Part shown: in pieces, positions 1 to 8,816 of the stretch
How positions within the stretch are numbered: the stretch's first letter is position 1
Layout of the letters: every line of letters starts with the position of its first letter
DNA from: Labrys sp. KNU-23
GTDB taxonomy: Bacteria > Pseudomonadota > Alphaproteobacteria > Rhizobiales > Labraceae
Assembly (NCBI RefSeq): GCF_008330945.1
Contig: NZ_CP043489.1
Coordinates: forward strand, 1,933,501-1,997,500
Direction of reading: 5' to 3'
Length of the DNA stretch: 64,000 bases
The notes under the pieces: generated by a model
Seen by the model: only the letters and a program-made list of their open reading frames with translations
Told to the model about the DNA's origin: nothing
Database searches by the model: none
Translations under genes and position numbers: made by a program

Positions 1-384
1 ATAGGTCGGCCGGGCCTTCGCCTCTCCACGAAAGGCGCACCAGGCTGCCAGCTTGCGCGGCGTGCAGATCCTGCGGTCGAAATCGGCCAGGACCATGGCC
101 CAGAGCCGCTCCGCAGCCGACGGCCCAGCCTGGGTGAGGGCAGCGCGCCAATGATCGCGATATTCGTCCGACAGGAAACGCAGCGTCTCCAGCAGCAATT
201 GTTCCTTGGTCTCGAAATGAAAGTTCACGATGCCGCGGGACATGCCGATCGCCTCGGCAACGACGCCGATCGTGGTGCCCTCATAGCCGTAGCGGGCCAG
301 GCAATCGATCGTCGCGTCAATCAACTCGCTCCGGCGCTCGGCCCGGTTGATCCGCGTGCGGCCTGTGCTCGTGGAAGTGCTCAT
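1..384 (-). CDS. TetR/AcrR-family regulator, BetI-like (partial, C-terminus outside window)
   Basis: Reading leftward from the ATG at 384-382, 128 codons stay open to the window edge. Residues about 15-65 form a TetR-type helix-turn-helix (YGYEGTTIGVVAEAIGMSRG, then NFHFETKEQLL). The following segment WCAFRGEAKARPTY resembles the start of the BetI ligand-binding region. Proteins of this type are dimeric repressors that bind palindromes. The gene diverges from the aminotransferase at 657, and the gap holds a large inverted repeat, so it probably represses itself and that gene. The ligand is unknown; an amine or betaine-like compound is a guess from the family and the neighbour. Confidence 0.85.
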   Translation of the reverse strand, partial: MSTSTSTGRTRINRAERRSELIDATIDCLARYGYEGTTIGVVAEAIGMSRGIVNFHFETKEQLLLETLRFLSDEYRDHWRAALTQAGPSAAERLWAMVLADFDRRICTPRKLAAWCAFRGEAKARPTY

Positions 385-475
385 CCTGGTGCGATCACCC
401 TGTCCCGCCGCCCGATCCGAGCCGGCGTCTTTCCAGCATGCTTGGCGAGAACGGCGGGATTGTCAATGCAATTTT

Positions 476-527
476 TTGCTATACGTTCGTTCAGTATAGT
501 GATTATAACTGAACGAACGTATAGCAA
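476..527. promoter_or_regulatory. Large inverted repeat between divergent genes, probable TetR operator
   Basis: Bases 476-495 (TTGCTATACGTTCGTTCAGT) and 508-527 are perfect 20-bp inverted arms around a 12-bp AT-rich spacer. The core GAACGAACGT occurs in each arm. The repeat lies between the divergent TetR gene and the aminotransferase. It may bind two dimers or act as one very long operator. The AT-rich spacer can supply -10-like sequences in both directions. Confidence 0.7.
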
Positions 528-656
528 TTATCCAACAGGGCATCCGTGACGGGAGTGCCGGCGGGCCTGCGTTTTGGTGGCGCCGGCGAGGGAGGTTCCG
601 CCCTCCCCGGCACGACCAAAGGACATGTCCCAGTTGATGAAGACGAGGTGACGACG

Positions 657-2069
657 ATGACGACGACCGGCTCGACAGCAGTGGCGATTGCAGCAGCGGA
701 GGAGGGTCTCACCGAGCGCGCCAGGCGCCATCTCATCCAGCCCTGGCCTGTCGCGGAAACCGTCGGCGACGAGGCGCGCCCGCTGATCGGCGAGGGCGAC
801 GGCATCTACATCACCGATGCCGCCGGCAAGCGCCTGATCGATGGGCCCGCCGGCATGTGGTGCACCAATATCGGCCATCGCCGCCGCGAGATCGCCGACG
901 TCATGCACGAGCAGGCGATGGCGCTGTCCTACAGCTCGCCCTGGTACACCACGAGTTTGCCCTCCGTCGCGTTGGCCGAGCGGATCGCCGCCCACGCGCC
1001 CGGCGATCTCAACCATGTCTTTTTCACCACCGGGGGATCCTCGGCCGTGGAGACGGCGCTGCGCTTCATGCAGTTCTACAACAATGTGCGCGGGCGCCCG
1101 GACAAGAAGCTGATCCTCAGCCGCGGCAGCGCCTATCACGGCTCGACCTATCTTTCCGCCTCGCTCAATGCCCGTCCGCGCGACAATGACTGGATGGACA
1201 GCGCCGGCGATCTCGTCATCAAGCTCTCGTCACCGAACCCGTTCCGCCGCCCCGGCGGCAGGACGGTGGCTGAATTCGCCAATTTCCTCGTGGATGAGTT
1301 CCGCGACACCGTCGCCCGGGTCGGTGCCGAGCGGATCGGGGCTTTCGTCGCCGAGCCGATCCAGGCCTCGGGCGGCGTCATCGTGCCACCGGAGGGCTAT
1401 CTCCCGCGCATCCGCGAGATCTGCCGAGCTAACGATATCCTCTATATCTGCGACGAGGTGGTGACGGCCTTCGGCCGCCTCGGCCATGTCTTCGCTTCGG
1501 GAGCAGTATTCGGGCTCGATCCCGACATGATCACCTTCGCCAAGGGCGTCACCTCGGGCTATTTCCCGTTGGGCGGCGTGGTGATCTCGGACCGGCTGCT
1601 AGAGGATCTCAGGCGCTCCAACCACCCCGAGGCGATGTTCGCCCATGGCCTGACCAACACCAGCCATCCCATCGGCTGCGCCGTCGCCCTGAAGAATCTC
1701 GATATCCTGGAAGACGGCGTCCTCGACCATGTGCGCGAGATCGTGCCCTATTTCCAGGCCCGGCTCCGGAGCCTGGAGGACCTGCCTTTGGTCGGCGAGG
1801 TGCGCGGCGTCGGCATGATGGCCTGTATCGAGTGCGTCGCCGAGCCCGCCGGCGAGGAAGGCGGCGCGCTCGACGAGACCATCGGCAAGCGCATCGACGG
1901 CCACTGCCAGGAACTGGGCCTGCTGGTGCGGCCCATCGTCAACATGTGCGTGATGTCGCCACCGCTCACCATCACCCGCGCCCAGATCGACGACATGGCC
2001 GCCATCCTGCGCGAAGGTATTACGCGCACGATGGACGATCTCGAACGCGAGGGCCTGTGGCGGCGCTAA
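657..2069 (+). CDS. Class III (omega-type) PLP-dependent aminotransferase
   Basis: The protein has about 470 residues and the full layout of fold-type I, class III aminotransferases. It has a GG-S/T phosphate-binding stretch (FFTTGGSSAVETALRF), the aspartate motif CDEVVTAFGR, and the PLP-lysine motif FAKGVTSGYFPLG near residue 295. Such enzymes move amino groups from diamines, beta-amino acids or taurine to pyruvate or 2-oxoglutarate; the substrate cannot be read from sequence. I chose the ATG at 657 because AGGTG lies six bases upstream; a GTG at 546 would add a 37-residue extension of low-complexity sequence. Transcription probably starts in the 476-527 operator and is controlled by the divergent BetI-like regulator, which suggests an inducible amine-catabolic step. 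Confidence 0.85.
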   Translation: MTTTGSTAVAIAAAEEGLTERARRHLIQPWPVAETVGDEARPLIGEGDGIYITDAAGKRLIDGPAGMWCTNIGHRRREIADVMHEQAMALSYSSPWYTTSLPSVALAERIAAHAPGDLNHVFFTTGGSSAVETALRFMQFYNNVRGRPDKKLILSRGSAYHGSTYLSASLNARPRDNDWMDSAGDLVIKLSSPNPFRRPGGRTVAEFANFLVDEFRDTVARVGAERIGAFVAEPIQASGGVIVPPEGYLPRIREICRANDILYICDEVVTAFGRLGHVFASGAVFGLDPDMITFAKGVTSGYFPLGGVVISDRLLEDLRRSNHPEAMFAHGLTNTSHPIGCAVALKNLDILEDGVLDHVREIVPYFQARLRSLEDLPLVGEVRGVGMMACIECVAEPAGEEGGALDETIGKRIDGHCQELGLLVRPIVNMCVMSPPLTITRAQIDDMAAILREGITRTMDDLEREGLWRR

Positions 2070-2112
2070 AGCGTTTTGCGATTTGGCGGAATCGCCAAGA
2101 ACTGGCTCGACG

Positions 2113-2210
2113 TTTGTCATTGCCGGGCTTGACCCGGCAATCCAGTCTCCACTCCCTCTGTCGACGACGGAGGGCTCCTGGATGCCCGGGTCAAGCCCGG
2201 GCATGACAAA
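2113..2210. repeat. Palindromic dispersed repeat (copy 1)
   Basis: The element starts TTTGTCATTGCCGGG and ends with its near-complement CCCGGGCATGACAAA. It contains two inner palindromes: CCGGGCTTGACCCGG and CCCGGGTCAAGCCCGGG. A second copy lies at 14861-14957 in this window. Such intergenic palindromes are common in Hyphomicrobiales. Here it separates the 3' ends of two convergent genes and may act in termination or mRNA protection. Confidence 0.8.
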
Positions 2211-2241
2211 GGTGGCGCTTCCGTTATTTCCGGACGACGCC

Positions 2242-3342
2242 TTATCCCATCGCCTTGATCACGGCCGCGCCCATCTCGCTGGTGGAGACGGCGTTCTGGC
2301 CGGCGCTGGCGATGTCCTTGGTGCGCAGGCCCTCGCTCAGCACCGCCGAGATGGCGGCATCGAGACGATCGGCAGCCTCGGAAAGCCCGAAGGAATAGCG
2401 CAGCGCCATGCCGAAGGAGGCAAGCGTGGCGATCGGATTGGCCAGGCCCTTGCCGGCGATGTCGGGGGCCGAGCCGTGCACCGGCTCATACATCGCCTTG
2501 CGCTTGCCGGTCTTGGCATCCTCGGCGCCGAGCGCCGCCGAGGGCAGCATGCCGAGCGAGCCGGTCAGCATGGCCGCGACGTCGGAGAGCATGTCGCCGA
2601 ACAAATTGTCGCAGACGATCACGTCGAACTGCTTGGGCGTGCGCACCAGCTGCATGCCGCAATTGTCGGCCAGGATGTGTTCGAGCTTGACGTCGGCATA
2701 TTCGGCCTTGTGAACCTGGGTGACGACCTGCTTCCACAAAACGCCTGACTTCATGACGTTGTGCTTTTCGGACGAATGCACCAGGCCGCGGCGCACCTTG
2801 GCGAGGTCGAAGGCGACGCGGGCGATGCGCTCGATCTCATGGGTGGTGTAGACCTGGGTATCGACGGCGCGCTTCTCGCCGTTCTCCAGCGTGACGATCT
2901 CCTTGGGCTCGCCGAAATAGACGCCGCCGGTGAGCTCTCGCACGATCATGATGTCGAGGCCCTCGACCAGCTCGCGCTTGAGCGAGGAGGCCTCGGCCAG
3001 CGCCGGGTAGCACACGGCCGGACGCAGGTTGGCGAAGAGACCCAGATCCTTGCGCAGGCGCAGGAGGCCCGCTTCCGGGCGCGCCTCATAGGGAACATCA
3101 GCCCATTTCGGGCCGCCGACAGCACCGAACATCACTGCGTCGGCCTGGTCGGCGAGCTTCATGGCGTCCTCGGAGATCGCCTTGCCATGGGCATCATAGG
3201 CGGCGCCGCCGACCAGATCCTCTTCCGTCTCGAAGGAGGCGAGACCGGTCTTGTTGAGAAAAGCGATCAGGCGTTTGACCTCCGCCATCACCTCGACACC
3301 GATGCCGTCGCCAGGAAGAAGGAGGAGCTTTTGCGTCGCCAT
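2242..3342 (-). CDS. leuB: 3-isopropylmalate dehydrogenase
   Basis: The 366-residue protein begins with [15 protein letters not shown], the nucleotide and substrate end of the isocitrate/isopropylmalate dehydrogenase fold. It has the metal-binding segment [20 protein letters not shown] near residue 245 and the NAD-site run [14 protein letters not shown]. It oxidises and decarboxylates 3-isopropylmalate to 2-oxoisocaproate in leucine biosynthesis, in the cytoplasm. Length and motifs are normal for the family. It stands alone here, convergent with the aminotransferase gene; leuC and leuD are not in the window. Confidence 0.96.
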   Translation of the reverse strand: MATQKLLLLPGDGIGVEVMAEVKRLIAFLNKTGLASFETEEDLVGGAAYDAHGKAISEDAMKLADQADAVMFGAVGGPKWADVPYEARPEAGLLRLRKDLGLFANLRPAVCYPALAEASSLKRELVEGLDIMIVRELTGGVYFGEPKEIVTLENGEKRAVDTQVYTTHEIERIARVAFDLAKVRRGLVHSSEKHNVMKSGVLWKQVVTQVHKAEYADVKLEHILADNCGMQLVRTPKQFDVIVCDNLFGDMLSDVAAMLTGSLGMLPSAALGAEDAKTGKRKAMYEPVHGSAPDIAGKGLANPIATLASFGMALRYSFGLSEAADRLDAAISAVLSEGLRTKDIASAGQNAVSTSEMGAAVIKAMG

Positions 3343-3561
3343 GACCTGTCACCTTTGATTGGAATGCCGGCTGATTAGACGAGCAGGGGGGAAGGTGCAA
3401 GCAAGGAGGCGAGATGGGCAAGTTCCAAGACCCGCCTGTTGGCGCCGCAGACGTATCGGTCCGGGGATCGCTGCGCCACCGTCGCTACATGCGCATAATG
3501 CCGCCGGGATGGCATGAGAATTGTCGGCGACCATCCTCCAAGGTTGCGGAGAGAGGCGTTT

Positions 3562-4236
3562 ATGCTCTATTCGCCCCTTCGTTTCGACGGGCCTCCGACC
3601 ATGACGTATGCCGTTAAGGAAATCTTCTACACGCTCCAGGGCGAAGGCCGTAATGCCGGCCGGGCCGCCGTGTTCTGCCGTTTCGCCGGATGTAATCTGT
3701 GGTCCGGGCGGGAGGCCGACCGTGCGACGGCCATCTGCCAGTTCTGCGACACCGACTTTGTCGGGATGAACGGAACGGGCGGCGGACGCTTCGCCAGCGC
3801 GCATGACCTCGCCTGCGCCATAAGCCGGACCTGGACCGGCGGCGACGATGGGCAGCGCCTCGTCGTCCTGACGGGAGGAGAGCCTCTTCTTCAGGTCGAC
3901 GCCGATCTCGTCGCGGCCCTGCATGAAGCGGGCTTCGAGATCGCGGTCGAAACGAACGGCACGCTCCCTCCCCCGCCCGCCATCGACTGGCTCTGCGTCA
4001 GCCCCAAGGCGGGTGCGCCGATCGTGGTCGGCGCGGGTGACGAACTCAAATTCGTCTACCCTCAAGCCGGCCTCGAACCCGGCCAGTTCGAAAACCTAGC
4101 CTTCCGGCATCTCCTGCTCCAGCCCATGGATGGGCCGGAACGCGAAGCGAACACGGCGGCTGCGGTCGCCTATTGCCTGGCGAATCCGAGGTGGCGATTG
4201 ACCCTGCAAACCCACAAAATGCTCGGTATTCCATGA
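3562..4236 (+). CDS. queE: 7-carboxy-7-deazaguanine synthase (radical SAM)
   Basis: This radical-SAM enzyme converts 6-carboxytetrahydropterin to 7-carboxy-7-deazaguanine in queuosine (preQ0) biosynthesis. The sequence shows EIFYTLQGEG at the start of the core and a C-x14-C-x2-C iron-sulphur motif (CNLWSGREADRATAICQFC), the widely spaced variant seen in one QueE clade, followed by DTDFVG and the SAM-binding VLTGGEPLLQ. I placed the start at 3562 because GAGAGG lies five bases upstream. The ATG at 3601 (MTYAVKEIF) matches the usual family start but has no clear ribosome-binding site. The stop overlaps the next ATG by four bases, so queE and queD are translationally coupled. Confidence 0.93.
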   Translation: MLYSPLRFDGPPTMTYAVKEIFYTLQGEGRNAGRAAVFCRFAGCNLWSGREADRATAICQFCDTDFVGMNGTGGGRFASAHDLACAISRTWTGGDDGQRLVVLTGGEPLLQVDADLVAALHEAGFEIAVETNGTLPPPPAIDWLCVSPKAGAPIVVGAGDELKFVYPQAGLEPGQFENLAFRHLLLQPMDGPEREANTAAAVAYCLANPRWRLTLQTHKMLGIP

Positions 4237-4586
4237 AGATCACACAGGCATTCACCTTCGAGGCCGCCCACCGCCTTCCCAACGTCCCGCAAACCCACCG
4301 CTGCCATCGGATGCACGGGCACTCCTATCGTGTCGAATTGGGTCTGGAGGGCCCGGTCGATCCTCATACGGGCTTCGTCGTGGATTTCTTCGACGTGGAA
4401 GCGGCCTTCGGCCCGCTGTTGCAGCGCCTGGATCACTATTGCCTCAACGAGATTGAAGGACTCGAAAATCCGACCGCGGAAAATATCGCGATCTGGATCT
4501 GGGACAGGGTCAAGCCGCTGCTGCCACTGGTGGCTTCCGTGAAGGTCTATGAGACCCCTCAATGTTGGGCGGAATATGAGGGCTGA
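4233..4586 (+). CDS. queD: 6-carboxytetrahydropterin synthase
   Basis: A 117-residue member of the 6-pyruvoyl-tetrahydropterin synthase family. It shows the zinc-binding histidines in FEAAHRL and CHRMHGHSY, the catalytic Cys-His region, and LDHYCLNE. It converts dihydroneopterin triphosphate to 6-carboxytetrahydropterin, the substrate of QueE encoded just upstream. The ATG overlaps the queE stop (ATGA), so the two pathway steps are made together. queC and queF are not visible nearby. Confidence 0.95.
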   Translation: MKITQAFTFEAAHRLPNVPQTHRCHRMHGHSYRVELGLEGPVDPHTGFVVDFFDVEAAFGPLLQRLDHYCLNEIEGLENPTAENIAIWIWDRVKPLLPLVASVKVYETPQCWAEYEG

Positions 4587-4870
4587 GCGCCACCCACTGG
4601 GATCTGGCCGACGACCTCGATAGCTGTGAGGCGATTGCTGCCTCTCCAGGAGTTGCAAAGCATCATCCCGCCATGCCGACGCGGCTTCGCCTACCCTTGA
4701 CAGACTCATCGCCCTCCCCGACCTGTCGGAACATGATCGTGGTCGAAAGAGCGACAGCGGGCGCATTTTTCCTGGATTGCAGGCATCCTTGCCTGCCTCC
4801 TCAAAGCGCCACGCTTTGCGGAAGGGAAAAAGCAAGTTTCGCGACATTGAGCTGGGCTCGATATCGCTGC
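4587..4870. other. Intergenic region with a degenerate palindromic repeat
   Basis: No gene is supported in this stretch. Bases about 4768-4850 (CCTGGATTGCAGGCATCC and onward) look like a decayed relative of the repeat seen cleanly at 37844-37933 and 47243-47330. The rest shows no clear promoter or structure. Confidence 0.4.
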
Positions 4871-4907
4871 GATGCCTGCGATCCCCGGAAATCTCCCGGG
4901 CGCTTCC

Positions 4908-7082
4908 ATGGCTAATCCGGGCGAAGTCGTCGAGGTGCTGCTGCCGGTGGCTCTGGAGCGCACCTACAGCTACCGCGTGCCCTTCGGCAACACGCTGATG
5001 CCGGGCGATGTCGTGCGCGTCACGCTCGGCCCGCGCGAGGTGGTCGGCGTGGTCTGGGACGGCGATGGCGTGCTGCCTGCCTCCTCCAACCGGCTGAAGT
5101 ATGTGGAGGAGCGCCTCGAAATCCCTCCGCTTGGGGCTGAAATGCGCCGCTTCATCGAATGGGTGGCGAACTGGACGCTGACGCCGCGCGGCATGATCAT
5201 GCGCATGGCGCTGCGCGCGCCGGAATTGCCGCCGGAGAAGCAGAGGCTCGGCTATCGCCTGGGCAAGCACGAGCCCGAGCGGCTGACTGCAGCGCGCCGG
5301 CGCGTGCTCGACCATCTGTCCGATGGTTTCGTGCATGAAAAGCGCGCGCTGATCGAGGCGACCGGGGTGTCACCGAGCGTGGTCGACGGCCTGGTCGATG
5401 CCGGCGCTGTCGAGCCCCTGGCCCTGCCGCCCGAACCGGTGGCGGGTACCCCGGATCTCACCTTCGGCAGCGCCAGCCTGAACGAAGCCCAGGCGCTGGC
5501 CGCCGCCAGTCTGAGCCAGGCCGTGGCGGCGCGGCGCTTCTCGGCGATGCTGCTGGAAGGCGTCACCGGTTCGGGCAAGACGGAGGTCTATTTCGAGGCG
5601 GTGGCCGAAGCCGTCAGGCAGGGCGGCCAGGCGCTGATCATGCTGCCCGAGATCGCGCTGACCAATCAGTTCCTCGACCGCTTCGCCGAGCGCTTCGGCG
5701 TGCGCCCAGCCGAATGGCATTCGGGCGTATCGGCCAACAAGCGGGCTCGGCTCTGGCATGGCATCGCCAAGGGCGAGGTTGCAGTGGTGGCCGGCGCCCG
5801 CTCGGCCCTGTTCCTGCCCTTCGTCGATCTGAGGGTCATCATCGTCGACGAGGAGCATGACAGCGCCTACAAGCAGGAGGACGGGCCCCGCTACAATGCC
5901 CGTGACATGGCGGTGGTCAGGGCCCGGCTGATCGACGCACCGGTGGTGCTGGCCTCGGCCACCCCCTCGATCGAATCGAGGGTGAATGCCGATCGTGGCC
6001 GCTACGGCCATATCACCTTGCCCCAGCGTTTCGGCGGGCGAGCGCTGCCCGCAATCGCCACGGTCGACATGCGCGAGGGCGGGCCCGAACGCGGCAAATT
6101 CATCGCGCCCCGCCTGGTCTCGGCGGTCAAGGAAACCCTGGCGGCGGGGGAGCAAGCTCTGCTCTTCCTCAACCGGCGCGGCTATGCCCCGCTCACGCTT
6201 TGCCGTAAATGCGGGCATCGCTTCCAGTGCCCGAACTGCACGGCCTGGCTGGTGGAGCACCGCTTCCGCAAGAGCCTGGTCTGCCACCATTGCGGCCACA
6301 CCGCGCCCGTGCCGCGCCATTGCCCGAGCTGCGAAGGCGAGGACACGCTCACCCCGTGCGGCCCTGGCGTGGAGCGCATCGCCGAGGAGGTCTCAGGTCT
6401 CTTCCCGGAGGCCCATACCGTGATCCTTTCCTCCGACATCCATGGCAGCGCCGAGCGTCTGCGCCAGGAGCTCGACACCGTCGCCAAGGGCGAAGCCAAT
6501 CTCGTGATCGGCACCCAGCTTGTCGCCAAGGGCCATAATTTTCCTTTTCTGACGCTGGTCGGCGTGGTCGATGCCGATCTTGGCCTGGGCACCGGCGATC
6601 CGCGCGCAGCCGAGCGTACCTTCCAGCTCCTCGGCCAGGTCACCGGCCGGGCCGGGCGCGGGGAGCGCCCCGGCCGCGCTTTGCTGCAGAGCTATGATCC
6701 CTCGCATCCGGTGATGCAGGCGCTGGTTTCCGGCGACAAGGAGAGTTTCTATGCGCGCGAGATCGCCGTGCGCGCCAAGGCCGGCCTGCCGCCCTATGGC
6801 CGCATGGCCGCCCTTACCATCTCCGACGAGGATCGCGGCAAGGCGGAGGGCTTCGCCCGCCAGCTCGTCAAATCGGCACCCTTCGACGCTGCCCTGCGCG
6901 TGCTTGGCCCGGCCGAGGCACCGATCGCGGTGATCCGCGGCCGCCACCGCATGCGCCTGATTTTGCAAGCCCCGCGCGACTTCGCCCTGCAGGATTATAT
7001 CCGCGCCTGGCTCGCCGCCGGGCCGAAGGTGAGCGGACAGCTGGCGGTGGACATCGACATCGACCCGATGAATTTCGCATAG
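4908..7082 (+). CDS. priA: Primosomal protein N' (replication restart helicase)
   Basis: PriA recognises stalled or repaired forks and reloads the replisome. The roughly 724-residue protein has an N-terminal DNA-binding domain (VVEVLLPVALERTYSYRVP), a superfamily 2 helicase core with Walker A GVTGSGKTEVYFE near residue 218 and DEEHD near residue 315, and a zinc-binding insert with paired CxxC motifs (CRKCG, CPNC, CHHCG, CPSC) around residues 435-480. GTQLVAKGHNFP follows, then a C-terminal domain. An ATG at 4872 is in frame and would add 12 residues; neither start has a strong ribosome-binding site. Confidence 0.96.
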   Translation: MANPGEVVEVLLPVALERTYSYRVPFGNTLMPGDVVRVTLGPREVVGVVWDGDGVLPASSNRLKYVEERLEIPPLGAEMRRFIEWVANWTLTPRGMIMRMALRAPELPPEKQRLGYRLGKHEPERLTAARRRVLDHLSDGFVHEKRALIEATGVSPSVVDGLVDAGAVEPLALPPEPVAGTPDLTFGSASLNEAQALAAASLSQAVAARRFSAMLLEGVTGSGKTEVYFEAVAEAVRQGGQALIMLPEIALTNQFLDRFAERFGVRPAEWHSGVSANKRARLWHGIAKGEVAVVAGARSALFLPFVDLRVIIVDEEHDSAYKQEDGPRYNARDMAVVRARLIDAPVVLASATPSIESRVNADRGRYGHITLPQRFGGRALPAIATVDMREGGPERGKFIAPRLVSAVKETLAAGEQALLFLNRRGYAPLTLCRKCGHRFQCPNCTAWLVEHRFRKSLVCHHCGHTAPVPRHCPSCEGEDTLTPCGPGVERIAEEVSGLFPEAHTVILSSDIHGSAERLRQELDTVAKGEANLVIGTQLVAKGHNFPFLTLVGVVDADLGLGTGDPRAAERTFQLLGQVTGRAGRGERPGRALLQSYDPSHPVMQALVSGDKESFYAREIAVRAKAGLPPYGRMAALTISDEDRGKAEGFARQLVKSAPFDAALRVLGPAEAPIAVIRGRHRMRLILQAPRDFALQDYIRAWLAAGPKVSGQLAVDIDIDPMNFA

Positions 7083-7176
7083 GGCTGCAATCGCTGTCAT
7101 CGCCAACGATTGGCCGGCGTCATATGCCTGTCGCCTGCGCTTCCTACCTCTCCGCGTTCCCATACCGGAGATTGAA

Positions 7177-7776
7177 ATGACATCGCTGAAGTCCCTGCTC
7201 GCCGCTGCCCTGCTCGTCCTCCCTGCCCTGCCGGCCCTGGCCGAGGCGGAAAACGTACTGGCCTTCAAGCAGCCCAAGAATGCACCCGAGGAACTCAACA
7301 TCGTCGTCGAGATTCCCGCCGGCAGCATGGTGAAATACGAGACCGACACGGATACCGGCCATATCGTCGTCGACCGCTTCATCGCCATGCCGATGGCCTA
7401 CCCGGCCAATTACGGCTCGATCACCCGCACCAAGGCCGCCGACGGCGACCCGCTCGACGTGCTCGTCTATACCCGCGCGCCCATCGCCCCTGGCGCACTG
7501 ATCCGCGTGCGGCCGATCGGCCTCATCAAGATGATCGATGGCGGCGACGTCGACGACAAAGTCATCGCCGTGCCGGTTGCCAAGGTCGATCCCACCTATG
7601 AGGACGTCAAGGCGATCGGCGACCTGCCCAAGATCGAGCAGGAGCGCCTCACCGCCTTCTTCCGCGTCTACAAGCAGATTCCAGCCGGCAGCAAGGTCGT
7701 CGAAGTCGGCGGCTTCGACAGCGCCGATGCTGCCAAGGAACGCGTCAAGGCTTCGATCGAAGCCTACGGGAAATAA
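7177..7776 (+). CDS. Family I inorganic pyrophosphatase with signal peptide
   Basis: The mature part carries the family I soluble pyrophosphatase signature DGDPLDVLV with its metal-binding aspartates, the upstream VDRF and YPANYG segments, and GGDVDDKVIAVP. The enzyme hydrolyses pyrophosphate to two phosphates using magnesium. Unlike the usual cytosolic enzyme it starts with a hydrophobic leader (SLLAAALLVLPALPALA, cleavage likely after about residue 22), so it should act in the periplasm. The whole catalytic set appears intact. It sits alone after priA and is not clearly in an operon. Confidence 0.9.
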   Translation: MTSLKSLLAAALLVLPALPALAEAENVLAFKQPKNAPEELNIVVEIPAGSMVKYETDTDTGHIVVDRFIAMPMAYPANYGSITRTKAADGDPLDVLVYTRAPIAPGALIRVRPIGLIKMIDGGDVDDKVIAVPVAKVDPTYEDVKAIGDLPKIEQERLTAFFRVYKQIPAGSKVVEVGGFDSADAAKERVKASIEAYGK

Positions 7777-7842
7777 TCTCGGGCGTGATGCACCCTCCTA
7801 CCGCCCTTAACCTCTCTCCCCAATGGGAGGGAGGCTTTTGCC

Positions 7843-8736
7843 TCAGCCCCCGTAGTTCATCGCCTGGAGATCGGCGATCAGGCTGGGGCCGCCAGGCTGC
7901 CATCCCAGCTTCCTTTGGGTCTGCTCGCCCGAGGCCGGCATGTCGTGGCCAGCAAACAGGCCGAGCCAGCCGAAATGAGCCCCCGCCTCGCCGAGGGAGA
8001 TGGATCTGACCGGCACGTTCAGGCCCCGGCCGATCACCTCCGCGATCTCCCGCTGGGACACGCCTTCCTCCGCCACCGCATGGTATTTCGCACCCGGCTC
8101 GGCCTTCTCCAGCACGAGGCGGTAGAGACGGGCGACGTCGAGGATATGGGCTGCCGGCCAGCGGTTCAGACCCTCCTCGACATAGGCCGACACGCCCTTC
8201 TCGCGCGCCACCGCAATGGCATAGGTAACGAGACCCTGCCTGACGGTATCGTGAACCTGGGGCAGGCGGACCACCGAGACATTGCCGCCTTCGGCAGCCA
8301 CGGCCGCAGCAGCCTCCTCCGATGCAGCACGGGGGATCACCTTCGAGCTGACCACCGCGCCGTCCTCACGGGCCGGTTCGCCGGGCACGGTGCTGGCCAT
8401 GGCGGTGCCCGAGGTCACGATCAGGGGCCGGCCGGAGCCGGCAAGCGCAGAGCCGAGCGTAGTGACTACGCGGCGGTCATCCTCGCAATTGGCGGCGAAG
8501 GTCGAGAAATCATGGTTGAAGGCAAGATGGATGACGCCGTCCGAGCGGGCAGCGCCGGCTTTGAGGCTGTCGAGATCCTCCAGCGAGCCGCGATGGGCTT
8601 CGACGCCCGCCGCGGCCAGGGCCACCGCCTTCTCCTCCGAACGGACCAAGCCGAGCACCTGATGGCCCGCCCCGATCAATTCCTTCACCACGGCGGAGCC
8701 GATGAATCCGGTCGCACCGGTTACGAATACGCGCAT
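7843..8736 (-). CDS. NAD(P)-dependent epimerase/SDR-family protein
   Basis: This 297-residue extended short-chain dehydrogenase-like protein opens with the Rossmann motif VFVTGATGFIGSAVV. The start at 8736 is preceded by AGGAGA seven bases upstream. The usual catalytic YxxxK is not obvious: the position equivalent to the active site reads SSKVIPRAASEEA, so it may be an atypical member of the NmrA-like or epimerase side of the family. It diverges from an MmyB-type regulator, a common pairing in which the regulator controls a neighbouring dehydrogenase. Substrate unknown. Confidence 0.85.
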   Translation of the reverse strand: MRVFVTGATGFIGSAVVKELIGAGHQVLGLVRSEEKAVALAAAGVEAHRGSLEDLDSLKAGAARSDGVIHLAFNHDFSTFAANCEDDRRVVTTLGSALAGSGRPLIVTSGTAMASTVPGEPAREDGAVVSSKVIPRAASEEAAAAVAAEGGNVSVVRLPQVHDTVRQGLVTYAIAVAREKGVSAYVEEGLNRWPAAHILDVARLYRLVLEKAEPGAKYHAVAEEGVSQREIAEVIGRGLNVPVRSISLGEAGAHFGWLGLFAGHDMPASGEQTQRKLGWQPGGPSLIADLQAMNYGG

Positions 8737-8738
8737 GA

Positions 8739-8768
8739 GCAAGTCTCCTAACAAGATAGGAGACAAGC
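8739..8768. promoter_or_regulatory. Inverted repeat over the SDR gene leader, candidate operator
   Basis: GCAAGTCTCCTA (8739-8750) and TAGGAGACAAGC (8757-8768) are inverted arms, 11 of 12 matching, around a 6-base loop. The repeat covers the ribosome-binding site of the minus-strand SDR gene. It could be the site of the divergent HTH regulator, or an RNA hairpin that hides the AGGAGA. Confidence 0.55.
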
Positions 8769-8816
8769 ATTGGCCGCCAGTTTATCCTGGTAAAGTAGTG
8801 ACCTTATCGTATTATA

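Noticed and set aside
4170-5336. 388-codon minus-strand frame
   Set aside because: Lies opposite queD and the start of priA; no recognisable domain.
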